Below the pieces are notes generated by a model. The model had not been told where the DNA came from. It ran no database searches and saw only the letters and a program-made list of their open reading frames with translations. Of a stretch of 64,000 nucleotides of DNA, positions 10,597 through 23,700 are shown one piece after another. The first letter of the stretch is position 1, and every line of letters starts with the position of its first letter. The stretch is from Colletotrichum lupini. Taxonomy: Eukaryota > Ascomycota > Sordariomycetes > Glomerellales > Glomerellaceae. The stretch lies in contig NC_064676.1 of NCBI RefSeq assembly GCF_023278565.1, positions 4,650,001 to 4,714,000 on the forward strand. The letters are read 5' to 3'. A program made the translations under genes and the position numbers.

Positions 10597-13500
10597 GGCG
10601 GCGGTCGAGGCTATGAGTAGTAAACGACAGTCATGATCTGGGGTCGGTACAACTGAACGAGGAGTCGCGAGCCGGGGGCGATGATAGAGAGCGTGCACTC
10701 AAGGAAGATTGGACGAGACACGGGACAGGCGTGACAATAAAGTGAATTGAAGATAATTGTAGGACTGCAGGCAAACCAAAGTTGGGAGGAGAGTAAAGTA
10801 AAGAGGAAGAATGACGAAGAGAGGCTTCCAGGAACGGACGAGGTGGGGAAGCGAGAGTGTCGAGACACACGAGGCGCGGTTATTCGTCGCAATTAAGGTC
10901 AGGTACGGTCCAGGTGAGTTGTGGTGCCTTCCACTTGGGTTTTGGTGTTGAACACGGCGCGTCTGAGAACCCCAACTAGGGAAAGGCACTTACACGCTAG
11001 AGACGTGGATAGTGGAGTTGCAGATACCCGGCCAGGGTACCGTAGGTACTGAGCTTGGTCAGAATACCGGCTCAGTGCAGTGATATAAAAGTCTTTCTGA
11101 AATTCATGTTGAGCAAGTATTTATAAAAAAGAGGTGAGATTTCGCTGCAGATTCAAGAAAACTCGTACTGACGCGTAATACTCATCGTATTTGGTCGTGA
11201 GTGTGATGTGAAGTATTTGAGTGAGTAGCAAGTGATAATCATCTACCAAGTACAGTATCACTAAGCCTACCAGGTCAGGTACCGCACAACAGCGCGATCG
11301 CGGCACGGATCCGCAGACCCACCAAGTCACCTCCACGTCTGTTTTTGTGTGATTTACCACCTTACGAATAGCTCGCAGCAATGTTTGCGCTCGAGCATCA
11401 GGCGCGGCATACTTCCATCTACATTTTATAGGCCTCATATTCCATGGCCGGACGAATGCGGCGCAGACAGTCTGTAAGCCAATCCAAGTACACATTCATC
11501 TGAATTGAGCAATGTCGTTCGCAAGACATAGCCAATACATGCACGTACTTCAGCACATGGCTTCATGTTCACTGACCCAAAGGTCCGTTGTTCCTTGCTT
11601 ACTTAAAATCAAGTCTACGCGCTCAATGTAGGTACCTAGCTTCTGCAAATTAGTGTCATAAGGTAAGGTACGAATAGCCTACGCATAAAAGGCTTGGACC
11701 AGTCACGTCGCGCGTCTGTTTTCAATTGGGAAATAAAACAAAAACAGTCTACTTTCCATCACCAGGGGCTACATACACCGACAAGATTGAAGACAGACCC
11801 TAAAAATACCTAACACCTTAATCATTTGCGGTCCGCATGAAAATTACAAGCACGCATCGAACTCTGCTAGTCTTACCGTTGACGACCTGACCGATGGACA
11901 TCCCTTAGTCCACTCGCTCTCTCATCTTACCTCCACACCTCTCCTCCTCATTTTCTGGACTTAGCGTGCTTTTGGTCTGGCGCCTCGCCTGATGAACAAC
12001 GCGCGTATGCATACAAGTCTGCCTCTCGCGCCGTATAAGCTGTTCGTGACATACTGGATAAGAAGCCCATAAGGCCGAATGTGTGAATCGTATCCAAAAA
12101 GCGAAGTCGAGATTGGTCATGTGCTGCATTCTGAGATACCACTCTTCGTCATTTTTACATGCCACCACGCGCGTGCAAAACACCCCGGTTCGACCTGAAT
12201 TCGATACTATGCTTCCGTTAGCGGTAGAACGCGAAGGGCAACTGGTCGTCGCTTGTGCGTGGTATTTGACCCCAGACCATCCCTCCTCCGTGTACCCACC
12301 CTGCCGCATCTGACCGAGTCTGCTCGGGGACCATGGAGCCTGGCGCGAATGCGAATTGAGGCATGAAGGCTGGAACAATATACGTACACACTTGATTGAG
12401 TACGGAAAACCTTTGTTCTCCGTCATATACCAATTAACGCCCACCTTGCCCTCCCACCTCGAAATACAGCAGACCCAGTGACGCGCGTGGCAGTTGGCAC
12501 GTAAGCCGCACTCAGCAAAAGAATCTCCATTAGAATCCATGTCCTCCTAAGTCCCGCTAGCAACTCTCGGTTCTTCCGTCAGACACCAAAGTTCCGTACT
12601 ATCATAGATTAACACCCAGCCACCTCCCCGACAAACAGACAACCAGACGCGTCGCTGGATCCCGAGTATTTAACACACCAGCACTTCTGTCACTGGTCAA
12701 CCAAAATCGCGTTCAAAGAAGCGAACAGTGGGTATGCACTGACTTTGACAGAGTACACGGTATCGTGTACATCCAGAGGTGGTTGGTGACCATCAGAGAC
12801 GGCCCCGGACCCTTGAAAACACATACCGGAATCTGGTACAAAAATAGTGCTTGCGGCCACAATACAGACCCATTTGTGCAAATGCTCAGGCTCCTCTCAA
12901 TTCGAATTTCAGCTGCTAAGTTATTCGGTACAGCTACCTGCCTTGCGATTATGTCTCCAACAACTGAATTGTGTTTGCCGAAAGCTCAACCTACAAGGGC
13001 TTCCATAGAAGTTCTTTGTTTCTATACTGCATTCAAGAATACCAACTTTGGAATATATTACACAGGATGAGTAACCGTTCCCACCTCTCACCGACACTCA
13101 TCGAAAGGCAAAGCAATATTCTGGGGTCTGGGCCCTGGACTTTCCATTTAGGTACTTCATTCGGTCTCACTCGCAACCTGGGTCCGTCACATTATCGTCA
13201 AAGGTACTACTTACTTTTGTGCTACTTATGCACCTTTCGAGATATCTGGAACCCACTTATTATCTCTCACTCAGAACATGATGTGACGTAGCGTGGTTGA
13301 GTTGCATGATGTGGTCCTGACGAGACTATGTTGTTGACCGTTTCTCTACCTGCCTTTGCGGTCCTTCTTCTCTCTCATTGTCTGTCTGCGTGTCTGTCTG
13401 TCTGTCTGTCTCCCCAATCATGCCTAGCTAACCATTGAATTGCTATCTAATTAAGTGCATTGCGCTGTCTGTCGAGGTACGGATACGCATAGTAGAGAAG

Positions 13501-13771
13501 AGGACGAGCGAACCCGAGACACCTTGGTGGAAATGTAAGGACTCAGTGTTCATCTTGTAAGGCGTCAAACTACTCAAAGTATGCTGGTCGTCTCGCAGCA
13601 AGTGTAAAACCCTCCATCCAGCTCCGAGTCTACCATACGAACCGGCCGTGCCGTCTTCTACCATAATGACCGTGACCAGCTATTGCCGGTCTGCGCCAGA
13701 GAATTTCGGTTCACGACGTCCTTTCAACCGTTCCACCGCGTTGGGATCATGTCCATGCCGCGTCTCTATCT
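10597..13771. other. 3.2-kb intergenic region
   Basis: Upstream of the homeodomain gene and downstream of Ran. It contains the perfect palindrome TAGGTACCTA at 11629-11638 and a TGTC repeat at 13391-13410. A 211-codon minus-strand frame (12540-11905) and two shorter frames overlapping it were examined; none could be joined into a convincing gene. I see no certain gene. Confidence 0.45.
13391..13410. repeat. (TGTC)n tetranucleotide repeat
   Basis: Five uninterrupted TGTC units, preceded by a further imperfect TCTG pair at 13381-13388, in intergenic DNA. Confidence 0.85.
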
Positions 13772-14808
<1,037 letters not shown>

Positions 14809-15208
14809 GTTTGCTATCGGTGAAGGAATCGGATCGGTGCGAGTTAATTGTAAACAAGCGGGGCTGATCGCGAGGTTAGCAGCTGGCGCAAAGCGAAAGA
14901 AGGCAAACAAATGGAGAGATTCGTCGACGTGAAGGCGCAAACCAGCGTCGGCAAGGGCGCGGAGTAGATGAATTCGTACCGGAGAGAGGGATGGGTAGTG
15001 GGCTGTAAACTTTTCGACGAGCGGAAATCGTCACCGACTGATCGACTTTAGGGGGGGGTTATGTTTTTGAGGATGGCGGGGGAGCTTGCAAGGAAGCCGT
15101 ACTTCTTAAGCGAAAAATTCAGTCAGGCAGGCCAACGAAGTCGGGTAGGCACGATTGGGCTAGGCAAGGGTCACGTGCGTCGCTGTCTCGTCATAGTGGG
15201 GTTCCCTT

Positions 15209-15561
15209 TCAATGGGCGACGGCAAGTACGTCTCTTTCCATTCGTTCTTTCCTCCGGGCCGCTTCCATTTGGGTGACTGGATATTTCCTTGCCTCCTTCA
15301 GCAACAAGTTGGGTTCCATTGCTTCGGGCACTTGAAGATTAAAAACCTTCGCCGGCAGATCGCTCTCATCAAGAACCCCAAGGTAAGAAATTTCACACAG
15401 TTTGGCGGCGAATGCATACTTGACGCGCTCGACAACTCTCATGCTCGTATCATGGAAACTACCAAAATAATTTTCGAGGTCCGCTTTTCCGTCACTGCTT
15501 ACCTTAGGCGTGGGCGGTCAATCCAGACATAGTACCTAGGTACGGCACCTTTGTTAGCCAT
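15209..15561 (-). CDS. Small conserved-looking unknown protein, two exons
   Basis: I do not recognise the family. The proposed exons are 15561-15503 and 15458-15209, giving 102 aa. The junction uses donor GTAAGC and acceptor GGTAG with a 44-nt intron, and frame is kept. The product begins MANKGAVPRYYVWIDRPRL, runs through a hydrophobic/basic middle (RVKYAFAAKLCEISYLG) and ends with a charged helix-forming tail (EAARRKERMERD). Codon use and composition look like real protein rather than chance. An alternative acceptor 15 nt downstream (ending GAG) would also keep frame and shorten it by five residues. A five-codon overlapping upstream frame starts at 15567. It lies between Ran and Nas2, all on the minus strand. 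No signal peptide or clear membrane helix is seen. Confidence 0.55.
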
Positions 15562-16076
15562 CCATTGACATTCTTCTTTCTCACCAGAACATGCAATCAT
15601 TATCTCAAAAGTAAGTAGTGCCAACATCATCCTCCGCCACACATCTCACAAAACCCCTTAAACATTCGACACAGGCAGCTGTCCCATCAGGCCGCGACTT
15701 GCTTTGTAATCCAACTACCACTTTGCCTGTTCCTAATCGCTGCCTGTCCAGCCATGGCAATTATCTGCCTAATGGTTCATCTAATGACCGCAGCCGATGG
15801 CTTACACCAGGTACCTAGTCATGCTAGTGAATCCAGAAGTATGCCGAGCCACGTGGAGTCGAAGCGGCCTTCCGGCCAGTTAATTCTATCTTTCGGGCAC
15901 CCAAGGCATTAGTGACTCTCACTGATCGTTCTCAACAGCGCGCAGCCGTGTACTTTTCGGAATGAATCTTCGTGTCTTATGTCAGTGAAGTTGTCGCGAA
16001 ACATGTCGGCCTACTGTACATACGGCGATATCAGATCCTTGTTTGGTCGCTGCAGCTGAAGCAGTATATTCCTCTC
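15562..16076. other. Intergenic region
   Basis: Upstream of the 102-aa gene and downstream of Nas2. It contains an AGGTACCT palindrome at 15809-15816. No gene is seen. Confidence 0.5.
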
Positions 16077-16966
16077 TCACAAAGGTAGGATGTGACAGCC
16101 CAGCAAACCTCTGCCACCCCAGTTACGTCTCGGAGTGAGTGTTACGTGCAGCTCCTCCCGCGCCCCTTGGCTGGGTCGAGATATCCTGACTAGAACAGGT
16201 CGCTTTGTCTGGTTAATGTCATATCCACACGAGCGTCGGGCAATAGTCAACTTACACCTTCATTCCCTTGCACGCATTCGGCCACCTTCTTGAGATTGTC
16301 GTGGTTTGAGCTGTTGACGTAGCCAAATATGCGAATTTGGTCATTCGGCTTTAGGCCAGCTAACTCAGCTGGGCTTCCCGGAACCACAGCGTTGACCTTT
16401 GCGAATGGCTCCTCCAGCGGCTGAGATGCTGAATGATCTGCCAGGGTGTTGTTGGCACCCCCGGAGAGCGGAACTTCGGGTTTCTCCTCTTCTTGCAAGC
16501 TGGCAAAGTGCTCATGGAGTTGTTTCTCAACCATGGCCATGAGCTCCTTGTAGTCATTGCGGAGGTGGATGATGCGGGCTCTGGTAGTACGCACTATTAC
16601 AATCAGCAGGGTACTAGATCTCTGCCACCAGAGGAGAAACACCTTGAGCAATATCGAGATCGGCTCTTGGAAAGCCGTCTTGAGTTGTGAGAGGTGTGTT
16701 CATGTCAACCCCGTGCTGGCTCACCAATCAGCTGAATACTCGCTTCTCCATGTTCGTCTCCGAACACTGGAGCGGGGGGTCTTGAAATCACAAACAGAGT
16801 CGAGGACTGCACCCAAAGCTTTCAATTCAGCCTCCATGTTTTCTTTCTTGTTCTGTAGCTCGGCAAAAGAGAGGCGACCAAGGTCACCGTTCCTCGACGT
16901 ATTGCTGGCTGGGCCCGAGGGCACGGTTGGAGCGTGTATGTTGTCCATCCTGAGGGGCAATCCCAT
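16077..16966 (-). CDS. NAS2: 26S proteasome assembly chaperone Nas2 / PSMD9 (PDZ protein)
   Basis: Nas2/PSMD9 binds the C-terminus of the ATPase Rpt5 during assembly of the 19S regulatory particle. Four exons (16966-16796, 16715-16643, 16593-16256, 16208-16077) give 237 aa. The N-terminal helical part (ELQNKKENMEAELKALG) is followed by the hallmark GVDMNTPLTTQDGFPRADLD, a coiled region, and a PDZ-like domain (FAKVNAVVPGSPAELAGLKPNDQI). The C-terminus RRNWGGRGLLGCHILPL is the family signature. Introns are GTTTGT, GTGTTT and GTAAGT types; the last is only 47 nt, ending AACCAG. An in-frame ATG at 16948 (MDNIHAP) is an equally plausible start. Length is typical of the family. Assignment is firm; the last two splice sites are inferred from frame. 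Confidence 0.92.
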
Positions 16967-17577
16967 AGCTGACCGGACGGACCGATAGAAATGCGAGGGG
17001 GCTTAAGTGCGATGAAGAGTCGGTTTCTGACTTCTTGCAGCGATGGCAGACGACTTCGTTCATGTGCCCAGTATTTGAGCTGGAATTGATGTTGGTGGAC
17101 CTCAACTTCACCCCTCTATGTTGGGGTATTGCATCGACATAGAAGACATCCAATTGTGAGCCCCGCGCCCCAAATCCTTGGGCAGCGTCATGGGGACCTG
17201 CCTACGTAGCTACCTACCTTAGCCGGGTATCGCAGGTGCTTAGGTACCTGAAGAAGGTGCCTGTCCAGCCTTAGATTCATTGGGCCGTGCCTGCCTTAGG
17301 TATCTTGAGTGCTAGGGTAGGTACCCAGCATTGTGACTCCATGCGCTGACTAACTCACAAGACCTGATGGAGCCTAGAATCACTGCTGGTACCTGAGGCA
17401 CAAGAAGCGGTCTAACTGGAACCCCGACGCGTCCATTCAGCGACCCGATACAGAGCTCTTAGTTCAACCCCAGCCAGCTCCCGATCTCCTGCTAGACTGT
17501 CCTTGTATCGACGTCACAGTTCCATTTCTTCTTCCTCCATCCTCTTACCCCGTCCGCTCTCTGCCTCTCCGATCATC
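16967..17577. other. Divergent promoter region, Nas2 / PWI-RS gene
   Basis: About 610 bp separate two divergently transcribed starts. It carries several copies of the AGGTACCT-type motif, including a palindrome at 17242-17249, and a C/T-rich stretch before 17578. No coding region is seen. Confidence 0.55.
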
Positions 17578-19009
17578 ATGGCGACCGGCGTCGACGCAAA
17601 GCTCCTAAAGTCCACCAAATTCCCTGCGGAATTCAATCAAAAGGTTGACATGCAAAAGGTCAACCTTCAGGTGATGAAAAAGCATGAGCCTCGCCTTCCA
17701 TTGTCATTCAATTGCTAACTGATCTCTTTCAGGTGGATAGCCAGCAAAATTTCCGACATCCTGGGAAGCGAAGATGACGTTGTTATCGAGCTTTGTTTCA
17801 ATCTGATCGAAGGGCCCCGATTTGTCAGTATTGTCTGCCTCGGCCGATTCTCGCGATTATCTTCTGACTTTCCTCCAGCCAGACATTAAAGCTTTACAAA
17901 TACAACTTACGGGCTTCTTGGACAAGGACACGGCGCCATTCTGCAGGGAACTATGGAAATTGTTCTTGAGTGCCCAAACAAGCCCTCAGGGTGTGCCCAA
18001 AGAACTTCTAGAGGCCAAGAAGCTAGAGTTGATACAAGAAAAGGTACGTATCAATCTTCATCCACAGCCAAGGACAGTCACTGACATAGACCAGATGGAA
18101 GCCGATCGCGCTGCAGACGAGGCACGACGCCGCCGAGGCGATATCGACAGGCGTCAACAAGATGGCCCGGCACCGAGAGATAGGGATCGCAGTGAACGCG
18201 GACGCGGCCGCGGCGGCGGTGGAGACATGCGGCGTGGTCGCAACAGTGACAGGGACTACGACCAAAGAGGTAGACACGGAGGACGGTTTGGTAGCAACAG
18301 GTCGCGCTCACCGGCTGCGAGGAACCGTGATCAGAGGGACAGAGGCTCGTTCCGTGGGTCCACTAGAGACAGCTATGTCCCAAGGAATCGCGGTCTCGAT
18401 AGCCGAGTATCTGGCCGTCGTCGCAACGACACGCGCTCTCCGTCTCCGGCATCCGCCACCTCACGGTCGCGCAGCCCCGATCGCAAGCGGGATTTTAGTC
18501 GTGGCTCGCCCCCGGCCCCCGCCCGACGAACTCGTCGAGAACGCAGCGTATCCAGCCCCAGGGCTACGAGAAATCGATCGGCGTCGCCGAGAAGAAGCCA
18601 GGGGAAGTATCGCGAATCACGAAGGAAAAGGAGATCTTCACGAAGCCCTTCGACGCCCTCAACATCGCCTGATAAACGGGCGGCTGCAAAGCGCCGTAGA
18701 TACTCCTCTTCACGGAGTCGTTCGCCAGGTCGTGAGAGACGATCCCGCAGTAGAAGCTCGAACTCAGCATCGTCTCGAAGTTCTAGATCACGCAGCCGTA
18801 GCTCTACGCGTCGAACCTCTCGGGGACGTGCAAGTCCGAGATCTCGAAGCAGTCCCCGACATCGCCACGATAGTAGCGTCTCTCGCTCTCCGGATCCCAG
18901 CGCTCGCAGAGCAACAGCCGATGATATTAACGAGACTGATCGCGAGAGCAGGAGAGGCCAAGGAGAGGGAGAGGGTGAGGCAAAAGGAAGCCGGAGACGC
19001 AACTCATAG
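17578..19009 (+). CDS. PWI-domain / RS-rich splicing factor (SRm160-like)
   Basis: Probable nuclear mRNA-processing protein of the SRRM1/SRm160 type, whose PWI domain binds nucleic acid. Four exons (17578-17681, 17733-17823, 17879-18043, 18095-19009) give 424 aa. The PWI fold covers about residues 18-105: KVDMQKVNLQVMKKWIASKI, SEDDVVIELCFNLIE, IQLTGFLDKDTAPFCRELW. The rest is Arg/Ser/Asp-rich with many RS, SR and RSRSP runs. Intron 1 must be GC-AG: the in-frame GTGATG donor would put stops after exon 2, whereas the GC at 17682 restores the conserved KKW. Branch site GCTAAC precedes TTTCAG. The 3' introns are 55 and 51 nt. The biased sequence creates long false frames on both strands. Confidence 0.9.
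17682..17732 (+). other. GC-AG intron in the PWI/RS gene
   Basis: This 51-nt intron begins GCATGA and ends TTTCAG, with a CTAAC branch sequence. The reading frame across the PWI domain is only conserved if the GC at 17682 is the donor. Confidence 0.85.
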
Positions 19010-20755
19010 CCTCGCTCATGGAGATCGGCTGATGACTCTAAGAGGTGACTTCCAAACTTTGCACAACTTTAAACAGGCCGATTCCTGCGTCACAAGACGA
19101 TAGGTGGGTGGCGATTCTTGGAACGAGATCCGACAACTCAAACAGGTCTGGCTAATCTGATACTGGCACTATGCAGACACAACGTTGCCAGGTCTTCCAG
19201 CAGCGTTGGCGAAGGCAGAAGATCACGGGAGAATGATAAAAAACAAGAGACGCTAAGCTCGCATTTCGCCTCATTTACAAACGGCTAAGGCTAATCGTCT
19301 AAGAAGTTTTGCTGCATACCTTACACAAACATACGAGCTCGCTGGTCAAGGGGGTTGAGGGCCCAAGGCGAAGCCATTCGCTCAATTTGGTACGTTGACT
19401 GTATCTTCTCGAGTCCCATAGACATAAGGCACCTAAGGGATTCTGCCTACCTCTTCCGTGATGGCTGTTTACACAGCTCGGTCTCTACCACCTTGCATTT
19501 CTTTTGTCCTACAAAGTACCAAGAATGGCACGATACAGTCATGGTTATAATTCGCTATCCCGTTTTTTACCATCACCGTTGCTGTTTGATCCAAAGTCAA
19601 GTACGGCCTTGAAGAGGGGGAAAATTACCAGACTTAAGTCGGCGATGACCACACATTCGTAAGCTAGATAGCCATGATCTTCCCAATTAAACTAGTCCCC
19701 AATCTTAAAACAGATTTCCCTCCTACATTCCAGACGTAGGAATTGGATACGATGCATTGGCAACACTAGGTACTAAGTGCCTGTGACATCAGCCTTTCGT
19801 TCGTGGTGAGGACGTTGATCTGTAGCCAAGCTAAACGCCAGGTTCACTTCCGATACTCAGTCGTTGACCGTATGCACCGTTTCCCGATGCGCAAGAGCGA
19901 ATACAGCCGTCACGAACATCATCTACATTAGAAGGTGAAATCTTATGGAAAAACTGGAATTCCGCATCTTGGCAAACTCATATAACTACCTTCGCGGAGG
20001 TACCTACTCACGTCAAAATACGGTGGGAGAGCCAAGGTACCTTGAGGCTTGAGCACGATCCGACTGGGTACCTACCTAGGTAGGTAGGTCTCCACTCGTC
20101 CATGAACGGCGCCCTGTAGCTCCGTGGCTCCGAGCTAGCATTGGAAACTACCTTAATGCATGGAGGTACAACTCAACATTTAACCACCACTTCAATCCAT
20201 TTCATCGGCCATTCCAACTTCCTTCCTCTGCGTCCCGTCACGTCGGTCAGCCGCCCATCGCTCTTTCCCAAAATCATGTTACGGGAACTGAACGAGTAGC
20301 GGTGGCATTGTTTCTTCTTACCCCCAAGCGTATGTGTCCGCTCACGCCTAACGTTCCTCGTTTGGAGTGATCTCCAGGGAAAGAACTGTGGGTCTGGAGG
20401 CTCCTGTGTTCCCGACGTTCATTACTACTCTCAGACTGTATGAGGGCCATCTCAGTATCATATTTCTCTTAATCCCACGAAACCTTGGGTTCTCATAGGT
20501 GTGAGGGCCATATTTCCATCCGGCAGGCGGCTTTTGAGTCGGGTCCGAGACGCAACGAATTGACAGTAGATCATTCGTTGTGTGACCTTCAAGCTATCAC
20601 GATTTTCAGATCTGACAAGTGTACAAGCTCTCCAATCTCTCCCAAGCTCTTTCTACTCTACCTTTCACAGTTGCTATTGGCAATCTAACCCATCACACCT
20701 TTCCTGTTCTATCTTGCGTTCTGGCCGAGGTATCTCATCCCTAAGAGAGGCTGCA
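19010..20755. other. Intergenic region and leader of the F-box gene
   Basis: No gene is seen. It contains the longest perfect palindrome of the local motif family, 18 bp at 20069-20086. C/T-rich DNA from about 20600 probably marks the promoter and leader of the downstream F-box gene. Confidence 0.5.
20069..20086. repeat. 18-bp perfect palindrome TACCTACCTAGGTAGGTA
   Basis: The 18 bases equal their own reverse complement. It combines the shorter TACCTAGGTA core seen at 15533, 31234 and 46872 with flanking TACC/GGTA half-sites. It is intergenic, about 0.7 kb upstream of the F-box gene. Confidence 0.85.
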
Positions 20756-23700
20756 ATGGAGCTTTCCTCGTTGCCTCACAGTCCAACTGAAGACGATGGC
20801 AAAACTGCTTCATCTCAGGCTGGTGCACCTTCAGACGATGTGAAGTTCTTCACACCAAGGAACGATTGTCTCTCTAATGTCAATACGTTCGGCCCAGCCG
20901 CCATGAGCTTGCAGGGTCAGTCGAGCAGGGACAACAAACGAAAGGCTGCTCAGAGCATTGTGGAAGTCAGTGATACTAGTCAAGACCTAGGCACATCCAA
21001 GAGGCTGAAGCTTGAGGCTATGAGGACCAAGTCGCCTCAGTTGCCTGGGGATAGATCACTTCTTCCCTCTGGAATATGGCATCGAGTTTTCGCATTTCTC
21101 CCCCCTAGGAGCTTGGGTACCTTGCTACGAGTTAACAAGCTTTTCAACGGGTATCTTGATTCTCACTCCGCTTTCGACAACACTGCTCTTTACCCGGAAA
21201 ATGCGAGTCTCTTCAAGCCAATGAAACCAGATACAGTCTGGCAGCAGTCAAGGAGATTGCACCATCCCAGAATGCCCTCTCCGCTGGGGAATCGTACTGA
21301 ACTCGATATGTGGCGGCTATGCTGCACCAAAATCTGTCAATATTGCGGTGTTACAAATTCGATTGATCAACAACAAGAGAATGCTGATCCCTGGCGTCCA
21401 GGGCTTGGAGTGTATGGTCTGGCAACTGTATTTGCATTTGGCGTCACCTGTTGCGGTCCCTGTCTTTTGAAACATTCTGTGAAGGTCTGTTTGCTGCTTG
21501 AATCTCGTCATCTTTCGTCTACAAACTAAACGTTCCATAGGAGATCGACCTGTTACTTTCTTCCACAACCCCATCATCCCTCATCCCAGCACTCGCCTCT
21601 GTCTTCGTCACACCCGAACTGCAGGCCATTCCATCGAGCACCTTGGAAACCAACGTGGGCGATAACAAGCTGGAGACTACAAAATTATACTCAACCTCCA
21701 GCATCACTGCCGCCAAGGAACAGCTAAACGTGGTTCAGAGCCTTGGGACAGCAGCTGTCGAAGAGTGGCTCAAGGGACTAGGCGCCCAGGGTAAAGAACA
21801 CAGAATTGATGCATCACGATGGGAGAAGTGGGCAGCGGCTGGCGGTCTGGCGCAAATGTGCCGGAGCGTGCAAACTATGGGAAACGGGAGTATTGATGAA
21901 CTGGCGCAAGACCAAGATCACAAACCACGAAAGTCCCCTCAAACTTCTTTAGAGGACCGAGATTCCGAAGGCCGCAGTAGGTCAGATAAGACCCACGAAG
22001 AGGCTGCCGCGCGGAAGGCATTACGGCGTGCTGAAATCGAGCGGCGCGCAATGTTACTCGACCCTCCTCTGCCACCCAACGTTGTTGTCCACATGCCTTC
22101 TTTTCAAGCAGCCATACAAATCACGGCCGCCTTGGACGAGAATGCGTGGAATACGCTGAAGCCCAAATTGCTGTCTCAACGAGCCGATGCCGAGAGGAAT
22201 ATCAACAGGGGTCTTACTGAATCTCGGAGCTCCAGCATTGAAACGAAGGTCGAGACAACAAGAGAAGTGACAGATCAAGACTGGGACGATATCCAAGGTC
22301 CGGTACGAGCGCGAATGTCAAAATATGCCGACGAGATCATCCGCGGTAGCTGGAATAAGGGTCGCAAAGTCAACAAGGAGAATAGCCCACGTTTTGCAGC
22401 GGGGGTCCTCCTATCCGTGCGGTCAAGATTCTACGCCGATGTTGCGAAAGACGCTGCGGATGCTATCGCAGCAGGGCGGCAGCCTGTTGTTGATCCCCAA
22501 GGTGGCCCCTTTACACAGAAGCTCACTCTGGAGAACATGAAGTGGGTGTTTGATATGAAGATCAAACAGCATACCGAGTCGTATAGGAAAGAGTTGTTTC
22601 TTTGCAATGGTTGCGAAAGTCATAGGCTCTACGGATTTGAGGGGGTCATACAACACTATGCCGCAAAGCATACCAAGGCCCTCAGTCTCGGCAACATTGT
22701 TGTTCACTGGAGAGCCGAATGGCCAGAGCAGCCCATCTTCAAACCCAACGGCCGATCGACCAAAGGTTCTCAGCAAGCCGCAGGAAAGGGAACCGCCCAA
22801 GGTCATGCGGCAACAGGACCCCGGCCACCTCAAGGTCATGATACTCTTAGTCGGAGTGGCAGTCTCCTACCTAGCCCTGTGCACCGTTTTCCTTCTGACC
22901 AAGTTCCGCCCCTTTCCTATCACGCACCACAAGCTGCCCCGTACAATCCGTTACCAACATACAGTACGGATACCAGCATACCGCGTGCGCCCTACCTACC
23001 GCCGAACTTTGGGCCGTCTGGAGCCCCCCAATTTTATCCTGTGGCATCTCCTAGCTTTGGACCCATACTCTCTGGCCCACAAGAGCAACCTCCGAACATG
23101 CTAGGAGCACCATATACTGGCCAACCGCATAGCACTCTTCCACATCAAGGCAATCCTCAGCCACCGTCTGCTACACCTCAAGGAATGCCCTTTGCGTCAT
23201 CGTACACCACTCAGTTGGAAAACTTGGCTCGGATAGCGAGAGACATTTGGAACTCGCTTAGCACAACCAGGGACTTACCTGGGCCTTTGAGAGTATACAT
23301 CACTATACACCATGTGGTCAAACGTTTCTGGCACAAATTTGGCGAGCCTCCCTTGTTGCGGATGTTTAACGATGGCTTATCAAACAACAAGGCTATGCGT
23401 CCAGTTCGCAATATCAACGGACTGAGGTGCAGATCCTGTACATTGGGTCTAGGGCCACCAGTCAATCCAGAACGCACCATGTTCTCGCTCCCGCAGCTCG
23501 TCAATCACTTCGAAAACCAGCATATCGGATTGCAGCAGGTCGGGCACAGGAGTGGGCCAGGCCTCGATTGGACACAAGATATGATCCTTATGCCGGATGT
23601 ATCAGAAATTCCTGACTTGAAAGCCATTATTGGCGGCAAGGGACACAAGTTCAACATAGTCAATGAAGCAGTCCCCTGGGTCTTCAATAAGCCCAACGGA

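Noticed and set aside
18373..19002. 209-codon antisense frame rich in Arg and Leu
   Set aside because: Arises from the same biased RS codons on the opposite strand.
18162..19103. 313-codon plus-strand frame overlapping the PWI/RS gene
   Set aside because: It is a shadow of the Arg/Ser repeat coding sequence; the true frame has a PWI domain and spliced start.
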